A stretch of DNA of 64,000 nt from NCBI GenBank assembly GCA_024998595.1, contig JACOEK010000010.1, forward strand, positions 18,033 through 82,032. Direction: 5' to 3'. This DNA is from Nitrospira sp. GTDB lineage: Bacteria > Nitrospirota > Nitrospiria > Nitrospirales > Nitrospiraceae. Each line of letters starts with the position of its first letter. Positions within the stretch are counted from its first letter, which is position 1. Positions 26,348 to 34,416 of this stretch are shown one piece after another. The notes under the pieces were generated by a model that searched no databases, was not told where the DNA came from, and was given only the letters and a program-made list of their open reading frames with translations. Both the position numbers and the translations under genes were made by a program.

Positions 26348-28111
26348 TCATTCAGCCTCCGTTGTAACACCTTCCGAACGGGGTATGGAGGTCTTCTGGG
26401 AAGGGTTGGGTAGGCTGAACCAGAAGGTGGCGCCTTTCCCCGCCTCGGATTCCACCCACATGCGCCCTCCATGACGTTCGACGATCTTTTTGCAGATTGC
26501 CAGGCCAATGCCCGTGCCCGGATATTCCGCCCTCGTATGGAGTCTTTGGAAAATGACAAAAATCCGACCGGCATATTGCGGGTCGATTCCGATTCCCCGA
26601 TCGCGAACCGAAAAGAGCCACTCGCCGTTTTTCCGTTGGGCGGATATGTGAATGATCGGTGGCTGGTCCCCGCGAAACTTGATGGCGTTGCTCAGAAGAT
26701 TCTGAAAGACCTGCGCCAACTGTTTGGCATCGCCTCGAACCGTCGGCAACCGGTCGTGCGTGATGACCGCCTGGCTTTCCTTGATGGCGCTCAGCAGATT
26801 GTCCATCGCATAGGAGAGCACCGCTCCCATGGGAGTGGGCTCGAACGTCTGCCGTCCCGTGCTGACTCGGGAATAGGCGAGCAGGTCCTGAATCAGTTTC
26901 TGCATGCGGGTAGCTCCATCGACGGCAAAGGCGATGAATTCGTCCGCATCGGCATCCAATCGCCCTCGATAGCGCTTCGCCAAAAGTTGGGTGTAGCTGC
27001 TGACCATACGCAGCGGCTCCTGGAGATCGTGCGACGCTACATAGGCGAATTGTTGGAGATCGGCATTGGAGCGTCCAAGCTCCGCCACGGATTGTTCCAG
27101 GTCCTGTCGCGTTTTAATCAGTTCGGTTCGCTCGCGTCCCAACTTCCACGAAACCAGGATGCCGAATCCCGTCAGGGGCAGTATGACGAGGATGCCGATG
27201 CCTCCCACCGTCCACAACAATCGATCGACAGGCGCATAGACTTGGTCATGGGTCTGCCGGAACAGGATAATCCAATCGAACCCGGGAAAGTCGCGATAGC
27301 CCCTGGTCGAGGCATAGCCCGTGACGACCGAATATCCGCGACGATGATGGACTTCTTCGATGAATCCCGAATGATTCCGGTCGGAGGCCGCCCTGGCTGT
27401 GGAGGGAATCTCTAAGAGCGCCGGTCCGTTCGCGTTGTCTGTTGAGGCATGCTTTTCGCTGATGACGGCCCCTCCCTGAGTGAGCAGCAACCAGTCATAG
27501 GTGTCCTGTCCGTATCGCAGTCTTCCTTCTTGTTCGAAAATCGAGCGGAGGTTCTCAATAGGGACGAGACTGGCCACTACTCCACGAAACTCTCCTCTTG
27601 GTCCGTACATCGGCGCCATGAACCCGACCGCTTTCTGCTGTTGCGACTCGACAGAAGACGACACCGGTTCCAAGTGAATGGTTCCTGACCGCCGAACCGC
27701 ATCGAAGGCTGCCGGGTTGATCGCTGGTGTGCCAGGCGCAGAGCGTGCGCTCGTGGCGGCAATGATCGTTCCCTCGGCGTCGGTCACTCCAAGCCATGAG
27801 TAATACCAGTAGAGCCGGGTGTAGTGGAGGAGCCGAGCCGTCCTCTCTTTGGACGTGCCTTCCCTGATCACGCCGTCGTTGGCGAACAATTGGATATCAC
27901 CGTAACGCTCGAACAGGACACGATCCACGCTGTCTGCGACGGCCGCGGCGTTCAACGCGAGTTCGTTCCCCCGTTCTGCCACCAGCATGGCGCGTAAAAA
28001 GAAAATGGCGTACAGCCCCAGCGCAGTGGCGATGAAGAAGCAAAGAACCAGCAGGATCGGCAATATTCGTTCCGTCCACCTGCTGTTGGTCTTAAATGTT
28101 GCGGTCTGCAC
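26348..28111 (-). CDS. membrane sensor histidine kinase with extracytoplasmic Cache-like domain
   Basis: 587 residues from a GTG at 28109-28111. TM1 is at about 15-40. An extracytoplasmic sensing region (about 45-295) looks like a double Cache/PDC fold. TM2 at about 299-322 leads through a coiled linker to HisKA ([15 protein letters not shown], His361) and an ATPase domain ([39 protein letters not shown]). [10 protein letters not shown] is typical of the phytochrome-like kinases paired with Rcp1-like regulators. It is the first gene of the four-gene signalling operon. Ligand unknown. Confidence 0.9.
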   Translation of the reverse strand: MQTATFKTNSRWTERILPILLVLCFFIATALGLYAIFFLRAMLVAERGNELALNAAAVADSVDRVLFERYGDIQLFANDGVIREGTSKERTARLLHYTRLYWYYSWLGVTDAEGTIIAATSARSAPGTPAINPAAFDAVRRSGTIHLEPVSSSVESQQQKAVGFMAPMYGPRGEFRGVVASLVPIENLRSIFEQEGRLRYGQDTYDWLLLTQGGAVISEKHASTDNANGPALLEIPSTARAASDRNHSGFIEEVHHRRGYSVVTGYASTRGYRDFPGFDWIILFRQTHDQVYAPVDRLLWTVGGIGILVILPLTGFGILVSWKLGRERTELIKTRQDLEQSVAELGRSNADLQQFAYVASHDLQEPLRMVSSYTQLLAKRYRGRLDADADEFIAFAVDGATRMQKLIQDLLAYSRVSTGRQTFEPTPMGAVLSYAMDNLLSAIKESQAVITHDRLPTVRGDAKQLAQVFQNLLSNAIKFRGDQPPIIHISAQRKNGEWLFSVRDRGIGIDPQYAGRIFVIFQRLHTRAEYPGTGIGLAICKKIVERHGGRMWVESEAGKGATFWFSLPNPSQKTSIPRSEGVTTEAE

Positions 28112-28291
28112 GATAGCTCTCGGGAGCGCAAAGATGTCGGATGACCGGGGGGTAAAGCCTTAATATTTTAACCTGTTCCGGTAGGCAGATGCACGAGAGG
28201 CCAGGATGGCCTTGGATTCAGGCGGGGGCGATCGATTGACTCCCGCGCCGGCATCCGGGTACGTTCGTGCCAATCCGCGTGGTTAGCCAGT

Positions 28292-28708
28292 ATGGTATTC
28301 ATTTCAACACATGTTTCGATTCCCGATGAGGAGGTCGAGTTGACGGCTGTCCGGGCGCAAGGCGCCGGCGGGCAACATGTCAACAAGGTTTCGTCCGCGA
28401 TTCACCTCCGGTTCGATATACGTGCTTCGTCTCTGCCTCCGTTTTACAAAGAGCGGTTATTGGAGCTGCGTGATCATCGAGTGTCACGTGAAGGTGTCAT
28501 CATCATCAAGGCGCAGGACTCGCGGAGCCAGGAGCGGAACCGTGCCCTGGCCTTGGAGCGTCTCGTGGAATTGATTCAACAGGCGGCAGTTCCGCGGGTA
28601 CCGCGTCGACCCACCAAGCCGACGAAAGGATCGAAAAAGAGACGGCTTGAGGATAAATCCAAACGGGGACAGCTCAAGACGCTCCGAAGCCGGCCTGATC
28701 ATCAGTGA
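28292..28708 (+). CDS. arfB: peptidyl-tRNA hydrolase ArfB (YaeJ), ribosome rescue
   Basis: 138 residues, the usual size. The release-factor catalytic motif is Gly26-Gly27-Gln28 in [13 protein letters not shown], and the C-terminal tail (about 105-138) is rich in Lys and Arg, as needed to enter the empty mRNA channel of stalled ribosomes. No codon-recognition domains are present. It frees nascent chains from ribosomes stalled without a stop codon. It is divergent from the kinase operon and convergent with the RNA-binding protein gene. Confidence 0.94.
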   Translation: MVFISTHVSIPDEEVELTAVRAQGAGGQHVNKVSSAIHLRFDIRASSLPPFYKERLLELRDHRVSREGVIIIKAQDSRSQERNRALALERLVELIQQAAVPRVPRRPTKPTKGSKKRRLEDKSKRGQLKTLRSRPDHQ

Positions 28709-28723
28709 GATGACCGCAGGACA

Positions 28724-28757
28724 CAAAAAAAGGGACGCTTCAGATGAAGCGTCCCTT
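28724..28757 (-). terminator. intrinsic terminator of the RNA-binding protein gene
   Basis: A perfect 12-bp stem AAGGGACGCTTC/GAAGCGTCCCTT (28730-28741, 28746-28757) with a 4-base loop is followed on the minus strand by a run of T. It lies 30 bases after the stop of the RRM gene and between it and the converging arfB. Confidence 0.9.
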
Positions 28758-28787
28758 CGAAGGCAAGACGTATCTCGCCGATCCTAC

Positions 28788-29111
28788 TTAGAAGCGGTTG
28801 CGTCCGCCGCGGTTTTCGCCGCCGCCGAAACGTCCACCCCCGCCGCCACCACCGGAGCGAGCTTCTTGGGGCTTCGCTTCATTGACGGTGAGTTGTCGGC
28901 CATCCATGTCCGAGCCGTTTAATGCCGTGATGGCTGCCTTCGCTTCTTCCGCTGTGGACATTTCCACGAAGCCGAAGCCGCGTGACTGTCCCGTGAACTT
29001 GTCCGTGATCACGCGCGCCGATTCAACGGTGCCGTGAGCCGAAAACAAGTTGCTCAGTTGCGATTCAGTGGCAGCATACGGCAGTCCGCCGACATACAAT
29101 TTGTTACCCAT
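28788..29111 (-). CDS. RNA-recognition-motif protein, cold-inducible type
   Basis: 107 residues from ATG 29109-29111 after AAAAGGAGAGACCCCC. One RRM (about 3-80) carries RNP2 LYVGGLPY and RNP1 RGFGFVEM (44-51). A glycine/arginine-rich tail (about 85-107) follows. The layout is that of small bacterial and cyanobacterial Rbp proteins that act as RNA chaperones, often induced by cold. It has a clear terminator. A fatty-acid desaturase, another gene linked to cold response, lies directly upstream on the same strand. Confidence 0.93.
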   Translation of the reverse strand: MGNKLYVGGLPYAATESQLSNLFSAHGTVESARVITDKFTGQSRGFGFVEMSTAEEAKAAITALNGSDMDGRQLTVNEAKPQEARSGGGGGGGRFGGGENRGGRNRF

Positions 29112-29421
29112 GGGGGTCTCTCCTTTTGAAATGTGACATTGTCGGCGACGCGAGAACAGGGATATGAGGGGAATGAGCGGGCCGAAGGCGCAGTTAGTAG
29201 GAGCGACTTGGGTCTGACTTCCGATCAACTTCTCGGTAACAAACAATATCGGTAATGAGCCATTCGAAACCGTGATTCCTATGCGGCCCGTCATAAGATC
29301 ACTTTGTATCCTAACAGATGAAAGAGGGGATTGCTATCAGTTTAAGCGGCGCAGGAAAAATAATTCTCTGGTAGGAATCGATGGGTCAGAACGTCTTCCG
29401 CTCAGATCTACCGTGTGGAGC
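29112..29421 (-). other. 310-bp region upstream of the RRM gene
   Basis: No gene is seen here. It separates the end of the desaturase gene from the RRM gene on the same strand and includes the ribosome binding site AAAAGGAG. I could not find a convincing -35/-10 pair or a desaturase terminator. A long 5' leader for a cold-regulated mRNA would fit but is not shown. Confidence 0.35.
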
Positions 29422-30291
29422 TCAATTGCCCGGTGAAGCTGTCCGGAGCGACGAGGCCAGTCCTAACTTCGACAAGGCATAGATCAGCCACTTCGACGGA
29501 TCAAAATTGTACCAGAGGGGCCCGTTGCGATAATCACTCGGGTAGGTGTGATGATAGTTGTGATAGCCCTCCCCGAAGGTCAGCAAGGAGACCAGCCAGG
29601 AATTGCGGCTTGAATCGGAGGTGCCATAGGGTTGTTCTCCCCATATGTGGCAGACCGAATTGATGCAGAAGGTGGAATTCAGCACAGCAAAGGTCCGTCC
29701 GACGCCGGCCAGCATGAACCCTCCGATCCCACCCTGCCAGCCGTTGTGGAGGAAACCCACAACAAAGGGGAGAGCAAGGCCGACGAGGACGATTGCCGCG
29801 TAATTGCGGTGTTGCCACATCGCCACCGGATCCTGCATGACGCGGGAGCCGAATCGTTCATCGTGGCACGGCACAGGATTCAGGAGCCAGCCGCAATGGC
29901 TGTACCAGAACCCCCGCTTGGCATTGTACGGATCAGCCGGGTCATCACAATGCGCGTGGTGACGCAAATGATCAGCCGTCCATTTCGCACCGGAATTCTG
30001 CAGGGCCCACCCACCGGCGACCAGGAGGCAGGCTTTTACCCAATCGGGACATTCGAAGCTGCGATGCGTCAAAAGCCGATGGTATCCCACGGTAATACCC
30101 AGGCCGGTGACAAGGTACAGGACGACAAACATCGTCCAATCCAGCCAGGAATATCCATAGAGCAAGCCATAGCCTGGGACGCAAATCACAGAGCCTGCGA
30201 CAATCGACCAGAACAGGAGGTAGGTCCAGAACTTATGATGAACGCGGTGGACAACATCCACCGGAACGGGGCTCGGGGAAACTTGTTGCAT
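29422..30291 (-). CDS. acyl-CoA/acyl-lipid fatty acid desaturase
   Basis: 289 residues. The three histidine boxes of the delta-9-type membrane desaturases are HRLLTH (71-76), HLRHH (108-112) and HNYHH (244-248). Four membrane segments are visible (about 22-42, 50-70, 85-100, 160-205). It would insert a double bond in a saturated acyl chain using O2, so it acts in membrane fluidity. The promoter TTGCGA-17-TATTGT ends six bases before the ATG, suggesting a leaderless mRNA. Confidence 0.92.
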   Translation of the reverse strand: MQQVSPSPVPVDVVHRVHHKFWTYLLFWSIVAGSVICVPGYGLLYGYSWLDWTMFVVLYLVTGLGITVGYHRLLTHRSFECPDWVKACLLVAGGWALQNSGAKWTADHLRHHAHCDDPADPYNAKRGFWYSHCGWLLNPVPCHDERFGSRVMQDPVAMWQHRNYAAIVLVGLALPFVVGFLHNGWQGGIGGFMLAGVGRTFAVLNSTFCINSVCHIWGEQPYGTSDSSRNSWLVSLLTFGEGYHNYHHTYPSDYRNGPLWYNFDPSKWLIYALSKLGLASSLRTASPGN

Positions 30292-30297
30292 CTCGCT

Positions 30298-30326
30298 ACA
30301 ATAGTGAAGCGGAAGGGTTTTCGCAA
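30298..30326 (-). promoter_or_regulatory. sigma-70-like promoter of the desaturase gene
   Basis: On the minus strand TTGCGA (30321-30326) and TATTGT (30298-30303) are separated by exactly 17 bases. The expected start of transcription, about seven bases on, coincides with the ATG at 30289-30291. Confidence 0.55.
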
Positions 30327-30508
30327 GGGGCTAGCCAATTCCTGCCGAGAGTATGAACCGGGCCCTAGGGGTCAAATACGTCCAGCACCGTCGTCAACCG
30401 CCCACCGAAGACAGCGTTGAATCCAGTGTGTCGGAGAAAACTCCACGTCATGGCGCCACCCATTGTCCCGATGTGGAGACCGTGGCATCAACAGAAGAGG
30501 GGGTATGT

Positions 30509-30868
30509 ATGCTGACTGCGCGCGATTGTCGACGAAAGGCGTTAGCGATAGTGTTCTGGAGCTGTTTCGTGATCGGTCTGTCGGGGCCGTGTGAACCGGC
30601 GAGGGCTGCCTCGGATCCGCCCGCTTCGCCAAGTCAGGAACAGCCGGCAATGTCTGCCGATCCATCCGGCAGCACCGGGAAGGGGGCGGAAGGGAAAGGA
30701 CGTGGGCTTCGGCCAGGAAGGAAGGCTTGCGCCGAAGATGTGAAGAAATTGTGTGCGGGGGTAAAAGCGGGAGAAGGACGGATTATGCAGTGCCTGAGAG
30801 AGCATACGCAGGAGCTATCCCCAGGGTGTAACGACATGATGCAGCAACGAGGAACGCATCGGCCGTGA
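30509..30868 (+). CDS. secreted Cys-rich-repeat (GLG1-like) small protein
   Basis: 119 residues from ATG 30509-30511, preceded by AGAGGGGGTATGT. A signal peptide (hydrophobic ALAIVFWSCFVIGL, about 11-24, then PARAA) is followed by a Pro/Ser/Gly linker and one repeat, CAEDVKKLCAGVKAGEGRI...CLREHTQELSPGC. Its Cys spacing matches the cysteine-rich repeat of the Golgi GLG1 family, also found in bacterial periplasmic proteins. Function is unknown. A second protein with such a segment is encoded at 57238-57846. Confidence 0.75.
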   Translation: MLTARDCRRKALAIVFWSCFVIGLSGPCEPARAASDPPASPSQEQPAMSADPSGSTGKGAEGKGRGLRPGRKACAEDVKKLCAGVKAGEGRIMQCLREHTQELSPGCNDMMQQRGTHRP

Positions 30869-30887
30869 CGCCTGCGCGGCATGGTCG

Positions 30888-30912
30888 CCGGGCGGAGACA
30901 TTTTCCGCCCGG
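30888..30912 (+). terminator. hairpin after the Cys-rich protein gene
   Basis: CCGGGCGGA (30888-30896) pairs with TCCGCCCGG (30904-30912) around a 7-base loop. It starts 20 bases after the stop codon. No T-run follows. Confidence 0.5.
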
Positions 30913-31032
30913 TTGGCGGTCCCCAGAGTTCACGCCCATTCCGCGGCATTGCTGTCGGTTGATTTCGATATTTTATTTTTCGAAGTGTCGCGAGTGAGAT
31001 ACAGTGGCCGTGATACATACGGGAGGGTACGT

Positions 31033-31413
31033 ATGAGCGGCACTACGGGACAGGAACAGTTTTCAGTCGACTTGCGTCAGCATCCGCGATTGCGAGTGCC
31101 GGCGCCGTTCGTCTGTTCGTTTTCTCGATTGGGTTTGGCCAAGTGGCTCGGGCGAGGCGGTGATGGGATCGGGGTCGTCTTTGATGTGTCCATGCGAGGC
31201 GCGAAGGTGATGAGCGAGGCCGGGATCCAGCGTGGCGATCGCGTGTCCGTCAGCCTTTCCCTGCCTAATCAGGTCTCGCCGATGACGGTCGAGGAAGCCA
31301 CGGTCCGGTGGGAGCGAGAGCAAGTGTACGGGTTGGAATTTGTCGATCTGTCACCGGTCGCTGAAATGCGGTTGCGAAAGTTCATCACGCTGGCCACGAA
31401 ACCGGCATCCTGA
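31033..31413 (+). CDS. PilZ-domain protein (first of three)
   Basis: 126 residues from ATG 31033-31035 after GGGAGGGTACGT. The c-di-GMP-binding elements RQHPR and FDVSMRGAKV (D/N-x-S-x-x-G) are both present in the right order, followed by the typical VRWE...YGLEFVDLS strand. PilZ proteins of this size usually bind c-di-GMP and act on a partner. No other domain. It precedes the LpxL-like gene. Confidence 0.85.
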   Translation: MSGTTGQEQFSVDLRQHPRLRVPAPFVCSFSRLGLAKWLGRGGDGIGVVFDVSMRGAKVMSEAGIQRGDRVSVSLSLPNQVSPMTVEEATVRWEREQVYGLEFVDLSPVAEMRLRKFITLATKPAS

Positions 31414-31545
31414 CGAGCCGTTGCGGAGCGGTCCTGCTCCCGATCGATGGATCCCGAAAAGGAGCAGTGCCTCCATTGCCGGGCCCGCTCTCCTCAAGAC
31501 GCGATTGCCTGCTCGCCCTCGTTTCTTTCTTCGTGTCCTTCGAGA

Positions 31546-31574
31546 TTGCGCTCCTCGCTCCGTTTCCCTACAAT
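31546..31574 (+). promoter_or_regulatory. sigma-70-like promoter of the LpxL-like gene
   Basis: TTGCGC (31546-31551) and TACAAT (31569-31574) with a 17-base spacer. The predicted transcript would start near 31581, about 11 bases before the ATG at 31592, leaving little room for a Shine-Dalgarno. Confidence 0.5.
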
Positions 31575-31591
31575 GGCTGACCCGTTTGGCC

Positions 31592-32530
31592 ATGTCCAGT
31601 ACCCAGGCAAAACATACGCGGCGCCAGCCGCCTAGCATCTATCATCCGATGTATTGGCCCACCTGGGTGGGCATCGCATTGTTTCGGCTGCTGTCCTGGC
31701 TTCCCTATCGTTCGCAGCTCGCATTCGGACGTCAGTGCGGGCGCATTCTACACGGGCTTCTGACCAAGCGACGCGACATCGTGCGTGTGAATCTGGCCCT
31801 GTGTTTCCCGGAGCAGACGCCGGAGGAGCGCAATCAGGTCGCCCTGCACTCGTTCGAGTCTATGGGCATGGGCGTGTTGGAAATCGCGATGGCCTGGTGG
31901 GCGAAAGATCCGCGGGCGCATTGCGAGTGTACGATCAAGGGGTTGGAGCATATCCGCGAGGCGCTCCGTCAAGGGCGAGGTGTGCTGCTCTGCGGGGCGC
32001 ATTTGCATGCGGCGGAGCTGGCCGGCCGGTTCATGGCGTTGGAGCAGCCGGTGGCCATCGTATATCGACCGCAGAATGACGTTGTGGCGGATACGGTCGC
32101 GAACCGGTGTCGAAGTCGATACTATTCGGAGTTGATCCAGCATCGGGATATGCGGGGCATCCTCCGCGCGTTGGGCAGAAACCAGGTGGTCTGGTACGCT
32201 CCCGACATCGATGCGGGATCAAAGCGCAGTGTCTTTGCCCCGTTTTTCGGCGTGCCGGCGTCATCTTTGACCGCGACCTCTCGCCTGGCGAAAGTCAGCG
32301 GCGCAGCGGTCGTTCCTTGCTTTTACTACCGCAGAGCGGATGGATCCGGTTATGACATCGAAGTAGGGGAAGCCCTTGATCATTTTCCATCCGGCGAAAT
32401 GATGGAGGATGCCACCCGCATCAATCGGTTGATCGAAGGGGCGGTCCGTCGCGTGCCGGAACAGTATTTCTGGCAACATCGCCGGTTCAAAAGTCGTCCT
32501 CCAGGCGAGCCGCCGATTTATCGGCGATAG
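31592..32530 (+). CDS. lpxL: lysophospholipid/lipid A acyltransferase, LpxL (HtrB) family
   Basis: 312 residues from ATG 31592-31594 (MSSTQAKHTRRQ). One N-terminal membrane helix (about 22-37) precedes an acyltransferase domain with the HX4E motif, His137...Glu142 in GAHLHAAE. WYAPDIDAG and VVPCFYYRRADG follow, and the end YFWQHRRFKSRPPGEPP is typical of LpxL/LpxM. It adds secondary acyl chains to lipid A on the inner face of the cytoplasmic membrane. Open frame continues upstream of 31592 but overlaps the PilZ gene and lacks family similarity. Confidence 0.9.
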   Translation: MSSTQAKHTRRQPPSIYHPMYWPTWVGIALFRLLSWLPYRSQLAFGRQCGRILHGLLTKRRDIVRVNLALCFPEQTPEERNQVALHSFESMGMGVLEIAMAWWAKDPRAHCECTIKGLEHIREALRQGRGVLLCGAHLHAAELAGRFMALEQPVAIVYRPQNDVVADTVANRCRSRYYSELIQHRDMRGILRALGRNQVVWYAPDIDAGSKRSVFAPFFGVPASSLTATSRLAKVSGAAVVPCFYYRRADGSGYDIEVGEALDHFPSGEMMEDATRINRLIEGAVRRVPEQYFWQHRRFKSRPPGEPPIYRR

Positions 32531-32600
32531 CACGCATCGTCGAGCGCCAGGCTACCTCCTCAATCCTCAGGCGCAGTGGCCGGCGAAATCATGAGAAGTA

Positions 32601-32630
32601 TTCGGCGTCTCCCGCCCCCTGCGGTATACT
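32601..32630 (+). promoter_or_regulatory. possible promoter of the second PilZ gene
   Basis: TTCGGC (32601-32606) and TATACT (32625-32630) are spaced by 18 bases, 44 bases before the ATG at 32675. The -35 is a partial match. Confidence 0.4.
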
Positions 32631-32674
32631 GATTTTGGCTAGCTCCAGAAGACGACCGCATCATCCGCTCCGCC

Positions 32675-33052
32675 ATGGATCAAGACAATCAGGTCTCTCC
32701 CGTTCGCATTGAGCTCAGGCAGCACCGTCGCTGCCTGGTGTCCAAGACCTGCCTCCTGTCCTTTGCCCCCTTCGCTCCGACCCTCAGTTTCGCTGGCGAT
32801 GTGGAGGGTGAGGGGGTTGTGCTCAATCTGTCTCCTGGTGGATGCAAGATCGGCAGCGAGGCCGGGGTGAAGGTCGGGGATGCTATGTCGCTCATCATCC
32901 TCCTTCCCGGAGAAACCTGTCCCACAGCGGTCGACCTGGCATTGGTGCGGTGGGGGAAGGGGCTGTATTTCGGTGTGGAGTTCGTGTCGATGGGCAACGT
33001 CGAACAGGATCGACTGCGCCAATTTCTCGCCTCCGCCCCTGCAGTCGAATAG
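32675..33052 (+). CDS. PilZ-domain protein (second of three)
   Basis: 125 residues. RQHRR (about 15-19) and LNLSPGGCKI (about 50-59) give the two c-di-GMP contact motifs, and ALVRWGKGLYFGVEFVSM the later strands. A short loop with FAPFAPTLSFAG lies between the motifs. No membrane segment or other domain. It follows the LpxL-like gene by 144 bases and has a promoter candidate of its own. Confidence 0.82.
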   Translation: MDQDNQVSPVRIELRQHRRCLVSKTCLLSFAPFAPTLSFAGDVEGEGVVLNLSPGGCKIGSEAGVKVGDAMSLIILLPGETCPTAVDLALVRWGKGLYFGVEFVSMGNVEQDRLRQFLASAPAVE

Positions 33053-33107
33053 GGCGAATGCCGCTCATGCGAGGGCGGTCCGGTGCCGGTGACGAAGAGG
33101 AGGTCAG

Positions 33108-33440
33108 GTGGAAGAAGCGAAAACATTGCGTAAATCGCGCCGTGTGGCGACTGACTGCCGTCTCGAGTTCACCGGGGAAGATGAGATGGATGGAGAGGCG
33201 GAGTTGCTGGATCTCTCGTCCACCGGATGCATGGCGAAATCCGAACAGGTGATGCCGCCGGGACTTCGCATGAAGGTCTCATTGTTTTTGTCCGACGGAC
33301 ATGAGTGGCCTGTGCGCGTGGAAGAGGCCGTCGTCCGGTGGGCGCGGGGCGGGGAGTTCGGGGTCGAGTTCCTGGTGATGCGTCCTCCGCAACTCCAGCG
33401 CATCCAGCAGTTCGTAATTAAGCACAGGCCACACGCATAA
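33108..33440 (+). CDS. PilZ-domain protein (third of three)
   Basis: 110 residues from a GTG at 33108-33110 after AAGAGGAGGTCAG, a strong ribosome binding site that decides the start. Motifs RKSRR (9-13) and LDLSSTGCMA are intact, and EEAVVRWARGGEFGVEFLVM follows the PilZ pattern. It is 55 bases downstream of the second PilZ gene and probably cotranscribed. The three proteins are similar in plan but not near-identical. Confidence 0.82.
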   Translation: MEEAKTLRKSRRVATDCRLEFTGEDEMDGEAELLDLSSTGCMAKSEQVMPPGLRMKVSLFLSDGHEWPVRVEEAVVRWARGGEFGVEFLVMRPPQLQRIQQFVIKHRPHA

Positions 33441-33542
33441 GTCGCGATTGAAACCGTTCCCTGCCTCTCCCTCGTGGCTTTCCGCCCTCCTGTTCTACGA
33501 CGCCCATGTCGCGCGATGCGTGCCTGCTCACACCACGACTCG

Positions 33543-33571
33543 TTGCTTTACGATTGATGGTTCCCTACAAT
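33543..33571 (+). promoter_or_regulatory. sigma-70-like promoter of the mlaEFD operon
   Basis: TTGCTT (33543-33548) and TACAAT (33566-33571), spacer 17 bases, 65 bases upstream of the mlaE ATG. Confidence 0.55.
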
Positions 33572-33636
33572 TTCGCCGTCGCTCGTGCCTTCAGGCGCCC
33601 TGATATGCCTGCTGAAAGGAAGGCGGTTCAGAACGA

Positions 33637-34416
33637 ATGATCACGTGGGTAGGACGCAAGGCCATTGCAGGATACGCCTATCTAGCGGCACTGGCCACGC
33701 TGATCGCGCAAGCCGTGCTCGATCTGATCATTCCTCCACGGCAGGGGCGTGGGGAAACCTTTCGTGTGTTGCTCAGACAAATCCTCTTTACTGGCGTCGA
33801 TGCGCTGCCGGTTACCACGGTCATCGCGCTCTTGCTGGGCATTATCATTGTGACGCAGGCCGGCACCCAGCTTCCCAGGCTCGGGGCAGGAGGTCTTGTG
33901 GGGAGCATCATCGTCGTGACGGTGATTCGCGAACTCGGTCCTTTGGTCACGGCGTGTATTGTCGTGGGACGCTCCGGATCGGCCATTGCGACAGAGCTCG
34001 GCAACATGTCGGTGACGCGCGAGGTCGTCGCGCTGCGGCTCATGGGCATTCCCATCAGCCGGTTTGTCATCATGCCTCGCATGGTCGGCATGGTGCTCTC
34101 GATGTTGTGCCTCACGCTGTATTTCGATGTGGTGGCGGTATTCGGCGGCTACCTCGTTGCCGATGCGCAATTAACCATCCCTCTCGATGCGTTCGCGGAG
34201 AGTGTAATCAGGGCCTTGTCCACGACGGATGTCTTCATGACGGCGATCAAGGGCCTGGGCTTTGGGTCCGCAGTCGCGGCGGTCTGTTGTTATCATGGCC
34301 TAGCCGTCCGATCGTCCTCTACCGAAGTGCCGCAACAGACGACCCGAGCGATGATCAACTCTTTCGTCCTGTGTCTGCTGATTGATGTCGTCGTGACCGT
34401 GCCCTTGTATCTATGA
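33637..34416 (+). CDS. mlaE: MlaE-type ABC transporter permease
   Basis: 259 residues, normal for MlaE. The motifs RELGPLVTACIVVGRSGSAI and TELGNMSVTREVVALRLMGI are hallmarks of this family. Five to six membrane segments lie at about 55-80, 92-118, 145-170, 185-205 and 235-258. It is the membrane core of the Mla phospholipid transporter that binds MlaF inside and MlaD outside. The stop codon overlaps the mlaF ATG (ATGA). Confidence 0.93.
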   Translation: MITWVGRKAIAGYAYLAALATLIAQAVLDLIIPPRQGRGETFRVLLRQILFTGVDALPVTTVIALLLGIIIVTQAGTQLPRLGAGGLVGSIIVVTVIRELGPLVTACIVVGRSGSAIATELGNMSVTREVVALRLMGIPISRFVIMPRMVGMVLSMLCLTLYFDVVAVFGGYLVADAQLTIPLDAFAESVIRALSTTDVFMTAIKGLGFGSAVAAVCCYHGLAVRSSSTEVPQQTTRAMINSFVLCLLIDVVVTVPLYL

